This document shows, piece by piece, positions 60,018 to 64,000 of a stretch of 64,000 nucleotides of DNA (the stretch's first letter is position 1; each line of letters opens with the position of its first letter). This DNA comes from Sclerodactyla briareus (taxonomy: Eukaryota > Echinodermata > Holothuroidea > Dendrochirotida > Sclerodactylidae). The stretch lies in NCBI GenBank assembly GCA_026419785.1, contig JAODTK010005243.1, positions 124,001 to 188,000 on the forward strand, written 5' to 3'. The notes beneath the pieces are model-generated. The model did no database searches. It saw only the letters and a program-made list of their open reading frames with translations, and had not been told where the DNA came from. The position numbers were made by a program, and so were the translations under genes.

Positions 60018-63000
60018 CTCATCCACAGTGGCGTCGCCAGGGTTTTTGAAGTGGGGGGGGGGATGGGGGGGGCACTTGATTTTGTTGGGGGGGGCACACC
60101 ATATTTGGTCACCATCTAAGCGGAGCGCCGCCATAGGTTGGCGCGAAGCGAACAGGAAAATTTTTGGATTCAAGAAACCCTCCAGATGGCCTGAGAACGC
60201 CCTAATTTAGTGTTTTTATGCAGTTTCACAGAGGCCTAAAATCCCAAATTTGTGACAAGCATTTATTCTTATTGAAAAATGGAAAAACGGTTTAGCCATT
60301 GGCGACATTTTTCGGCTAGACAGCTTTTGTGTCGCCTTGTCCATTCCCCCAGACGCCTCGCTGTCTCAGTTGCTTCTCAGAAATGAACGTAGGTTTTGGA
60401 TGGAGGTTTTTCAAAATACATATACACAGCCATTTAAGGGTCAGTCCAAACAGATGGCATGATAGTGTCTATTGGTTAATGAAATAGTCACTGCTTTGGA
60501 TTGTGATGTGTTACAGCACCTCTGCCATCCGCACCCCATTTTGTGCATTCACGGTAAGGAACATTCATTCATCTCTATTAGAATATTATAAATGCACCAT
60601 GTCAACCCGCAAACAAACAAAAAAAACAACCAAACTTGGGTCTCATGCTGAGGACATATCTGTAAAAATGCCTTGGCATATAACAGTAAACATCATAGAA
60701 TGTGATATATAATTAAATGCAAGAAACAAATTCACTATCACTATTCCTTTTTATCATTTATTTTAAGAATATTCAAACTAATTAATGTATGCTTCACATA
60801 AGCATTACCATATAACATGAAAATTAGGAGTATTGCCCTATCAACATCCCATCCGTTACCTACCCCATAACTCCCTACAGTCCCACATCCACACATTCCA
60901 CCGAAATAAGTTTCAGCCAAGTTACTGAACATGTTTCTAACGGTCAAATTGTCATAGATTAACAGGGTGGCAAGTACACCCATCGATTATTACAAAAATC
61001 GAGTCTTGCGCTTGTTTTAGGTTCATACATTACATGAATACTGATTAATTGCCAATTCATATTTATCGCCAATTTAGTGGATATTTAACATTAATTATCC
61101 AGTTATTTGGAAGAGTAGTGGCCGACTGGTCGCCACAAGCTCACGGCTGACACACGCATGACAGCATGCCGAATCTTTAAGTAACAATCAGTGGCGTAAG
61201 AACGTAACTTTGAGCGGGTCTGAAGTTTTGATAAGGATCTGGGAGGGTCTAAAAAAGGGAGGTGTCACCCTCCCCTCTGCAAATTTTTTGCATTTCCAGG
61301 TGACCGTAGATGCAATTTGGTCCAATACAGCACTCCAAAAAGCTCACTTCATTCCAGAAATAATTTCGCCTTTCATTCCACATGTCCTAGATGCGATTTG
61401 TTTTCTCTGCCAAATCGAATCGAGGGCAGCACCTAGGATTAAGTAAATTTTGATCTCACTTTTCAGAGACCGCCGATGCCCCTCTCTCCCACTCTACGAT
61501 TTTTGCATTTCAGGTGGCCACAGATGCAATCTATGCTGTGATGCATTAATGACCACTCCTCATTCACATCGTTCAGATAATTTTTGCAATTTCACATTCT
61601 TAGATGCGACTTGCTACTCAGGTTTTTGTGATTTTTTTCTGCCAAATTGTACTGAGTCTCCATGTGTACTGAGCTCCATGGGGCCAGTAAGTAGTCTCTT
61701 CTTTGTGGGTTGGTGTAATTCTTTACCTGACAGCGGAGCCGTCAACTAGCCAATATACTTGTAGTACCGTACCGTGCGCCCCATTTTTTGTCATACTGGG
61801 GGGCACAAGGAGGCAACTCATTCCCCTCGTGGGGCAAAACATGACCATCTAAAATAGCGCCGCCATTGTGTGGCGCGGAGCTCACCGCATTTTTGGTTGC
61901 CCCATCACCCCAATGTTCGGGAAATTAACTCTTCACCAGGCGTTTTTGGGCTGCCAACCTCGCGCATTTTGTGATCAAACTTTTTTGTAATTGGTGGAAA
62001 ATTTGAACATTTTTGTCAGAGACCTCGATCTAATCGCTGCTCCGACTTTAACTTAATGTTAAACAGTTTGTGCTCCTTACTACTGCTTTCCACCGTGCAC
62101 GCCTAAGCGCGCAATTTAATTTTGGGGGGGGGGGTCCCCCGCACTCTGAAAAAACAGGATATATCGTTGTCCACACCTTCCGCTGGACTATCCAGGACGC
62201 TACTTGTATATTGAATCCCATGCGGAATTACAACATTACCCTACGCCTAATGTAAAATAATGCTTGATGGTCATTCCAGATTTTTACAAGCTTTTTTCTC
62301 CGAATTGGTTGCACGCGAATCTAATCCCTGCCCTAATCTATAATCATAGCAATAGACATAATTGATTTGTCATACAATACCGACAGCCAATCAGGCGGTC
62401 GTTTGTACACCTGCGTGTTAATTGAAAGAAAAGTACGTAAAAATGCGCGCGACGCGCGCAAATTTTTTTCCACATTATCTGTAAAATCTTACATTCTTTG
62501 TGTACTTGTATTTCACCGTTTTTACTTGAATGGAAATATTCTTTTAGTCAGTCGGAAAATTTACCAAGTTGATGGGCCTCCGGACCTCAGTCGTAAAATA
62601 TACGATCTGGCGATCTGTCAGTAATTCCAACTGGATTTCGGAACTTCAACTGCAGGTCGCTCTGAACCAGTTTTTTTGGGGGGGGTGAGACCAACCCCCC
62701 CCCCCCCCCCCCCCCCGCTCGCGACTTCCCTGTGTGCAATATTTTTTTAAAGACTGCGAAGCTGTCGTAGTAAATCAACACGGGTTGTGTATATTGTATA
62801 TCACAACGAGAGATTTGCGTGAGCCACGATGGTGTCCAGTGATCCGAAACCATTCTTCAGAATCAAATTTGATAATGTCAGTTAGATCTGGCTGACGATT
62901 TTCATATTTCTTTTTTCTATAAAACAGACATCAATGACATGATGTCAGCCACTCAGTCACAGTTGCCACTTTTTTATTTTTGTTGCCATAATTTTTTTTC

Positions 63001-63136
63001 TTTTTTTTCTACCACCCCCAAATCTATCTCAATTGTGGGGGGTGTGCACACGGGGGGCACAATATTTCCGTGGGGGGGGGGGGGGGCCGTGCCCCCCAGC
63101 CCCCCCCCCCGGCTTGGTGACGCCACTGCTCATGCC
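60018..63136. mobile_element. Probable hAT-like element, 3.1 kb
   Basis: Element 60026-63128 has ends CAGTGGCGTCGCCAGG and CTTGGTGACGCCACTG (14 of 16 matching), flanked by CTCATCCA and CTCATGCC (6 of 8). Both subterminal regions have GGGGGGCAC-type runs. An orphan end CAGTGGCGTAAGAACG at 61192 suggests a further insertion inside. Confidence 0.5.
61290..61620 (+). repeat. Fragment of the 124-bp satellite
   Basis: CATTTCCAGGTGACCGTAGA then TGCAATTTGGTCCAATACAG, and CATTTCAGGTGGCCACAGAT, match the inverted-repeat arms at 42.8 and 45.9 kb. Confidence 0.65.
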
Positions 63137-63379
63137 AGGCCCGTTTCGCAAAGCCCAAAATTCCTCTTCTCATCGCCGACCCCAATGGGGGAGGGGGTGT
63201 AAATACTTATGACTACAGCTCAAACTGCCTATTGGTGTAGTTTGCGGCCGCTCAAGTCGCTAATCATTGCGCATGCCTTGGTTGCACAACCGTGGGTTGA
63301 ACATTTTACGGTTAAAGAGCAATCCGGTCAATATAAGAAATGTGTGAAGTAGTAGCTTTTAATTTGTGTATCATCCTCT

Positions 63380-63900
63380 TTTGCAGGCTTGTGGAATGTA
63401 GTCATAGGACCGCATTAATGTTGGATCTTGACAGGCATCAACGAGACACGACTCTTGGGGTATATATATGATGGTAGTCCTGTCCGTATTAAGGACTGTG
63501 ATTTGATCGAATGAACCATATACATATCTGGGTGTAGTGCTGGATAACTGCTTGTCTTGGCATAGCCATGTTTGGCCCTACACTAAGAATAAACTCTTAG
63601 AATGCACTGGGTGGTACATGAATAAGATTTCAAAATTGATGAAGTTATTATTCTGACTATGTTCTATACTTCTACACTCGGTGGGTATGGAGATACAATT
63701 TGATTTCTTGGGGGGGATGTGAGAAGGAAGAGAAGATAGAACCGATTGATTCATAATCGACAGGCTGTCGCATAATTGGCCACATACAGTCAACCCTCAC
63801 ACTCTGCCAGGGTTATAATCGTCTATACTCCAACAGATTAGACGCGATTTTGGATGATGCTGACACTCACTTCATGAACCAATTTTCAAATGCATGATCA
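63380..63900 (+). mobile_element. LINE relic: end of reverse transcriptase
   Basis: A frame at 63511-63654 reads EPYTYLGVVLDNCLSWHSHV then WPYTKNKLLECTGWYMNKIS. This is the YLGV.LD..LSW..HV motif after the palm domain of non-LTR retrotransposon reverse transcriptases. Upstream fragments (TALMLDLDRHQRD) fit the preceding segment in another frame. The relic has stops and frameshifts, lacks its 5' and endonuclease parts, and resembles CR1/jockey-type LINEs. Confidence 0.65.
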
Positions 63901-64000
63901 TCGGGGGAAAGGATGAAGGCTACCGACACCCCAAAAAAACAACGTCATCCCTCTCACTCATTCGTCCCACAGTGAATCAGAATCTATATAATAATCAGGG

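Noticed and set aside
61192-61210. A complete element starting at CAGTGGCGTAAGAACG
   Set aside because: No right end or 8-bp duplication was found to pair with it, so only an orphan terminus can be claimed.

Overview
This is a repeat-dominated eukaryotic window with no prokaryotic features. The repeat vocabulary suggests a marine invertebrate, possibly an echinoderm or another non-vertebrate deuterostome, but I cannot fix the species. It consists of very many hAT-like terminal-inverted-repeat elements ending in CAGTG/CAGGG, tRNA-derived SINEs, and about 120-250 bp satellites rich in GGTCAAGGTCA-type sequence. Long stretches, especially 25.4-34.6 kb, carry scattered single-base indels typical of poorly polished long reads.

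Host gene. One gene can be supported, on the minus strand, as a series of small exons with good splice sites and matching phases. The first coding exon (38875-39184) encodes an SH3 domain very like that of PI3-kinase regulatory subunit p85, including an FPGTYV signature followed by a proline-rich tail. After a 27.9 kb intron come an exon of unknown domain (10853-10999), a short helical exon (9981-10075), two exons that together make a SAM domain (9480-9603 and 7761-7874), a possible optional exon (6942-7064), an exon at 6506-6647, and an exon opening a RhoGAP/BH domain (2239-2300). The rest (BH remainder, SH2 domains) would lie left of the window. If one transcript joins these exons, it is a p85-like protein with a SAM domain between SH3 and BH, unlike vertebrate p85.

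Layout. 1-10.3 kb: exons separated by minisatellites and SINEs. 11.0-38.9 kb: the giant intron. It holds a 10.9 kb hAT-like composite (11287-22195, perfect 8-bp target duplication), a degenerate three-type higher-order satellite (25.25-27.2 kb), a 5.1 kb tandem duplication (25468-30520 and 30521-35610) that copies both that satellite and a 2 kb hAT-like element, and a clean 0.87 kb hAT MITE (35633-36501). 39.2-64 kb: sequence upstream of the first coding exon. It holds MITEs, a 41-bp minisatellite, a long inverted repeat with 124-bp monomers, hAT-like elements, a head-to-head inverted satellite (51.5-53.4 kb), a 145-bp satellite, hAT elements nested inside one another (57.5-59.8 kb), and a LINE reverse-transcriptase relic at the right edge.

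No rRNA gene, functional tRNA gene, CRISPR array, LTR element or hAT transposase was recognised. All hAT-like elements here look non-autonomous.
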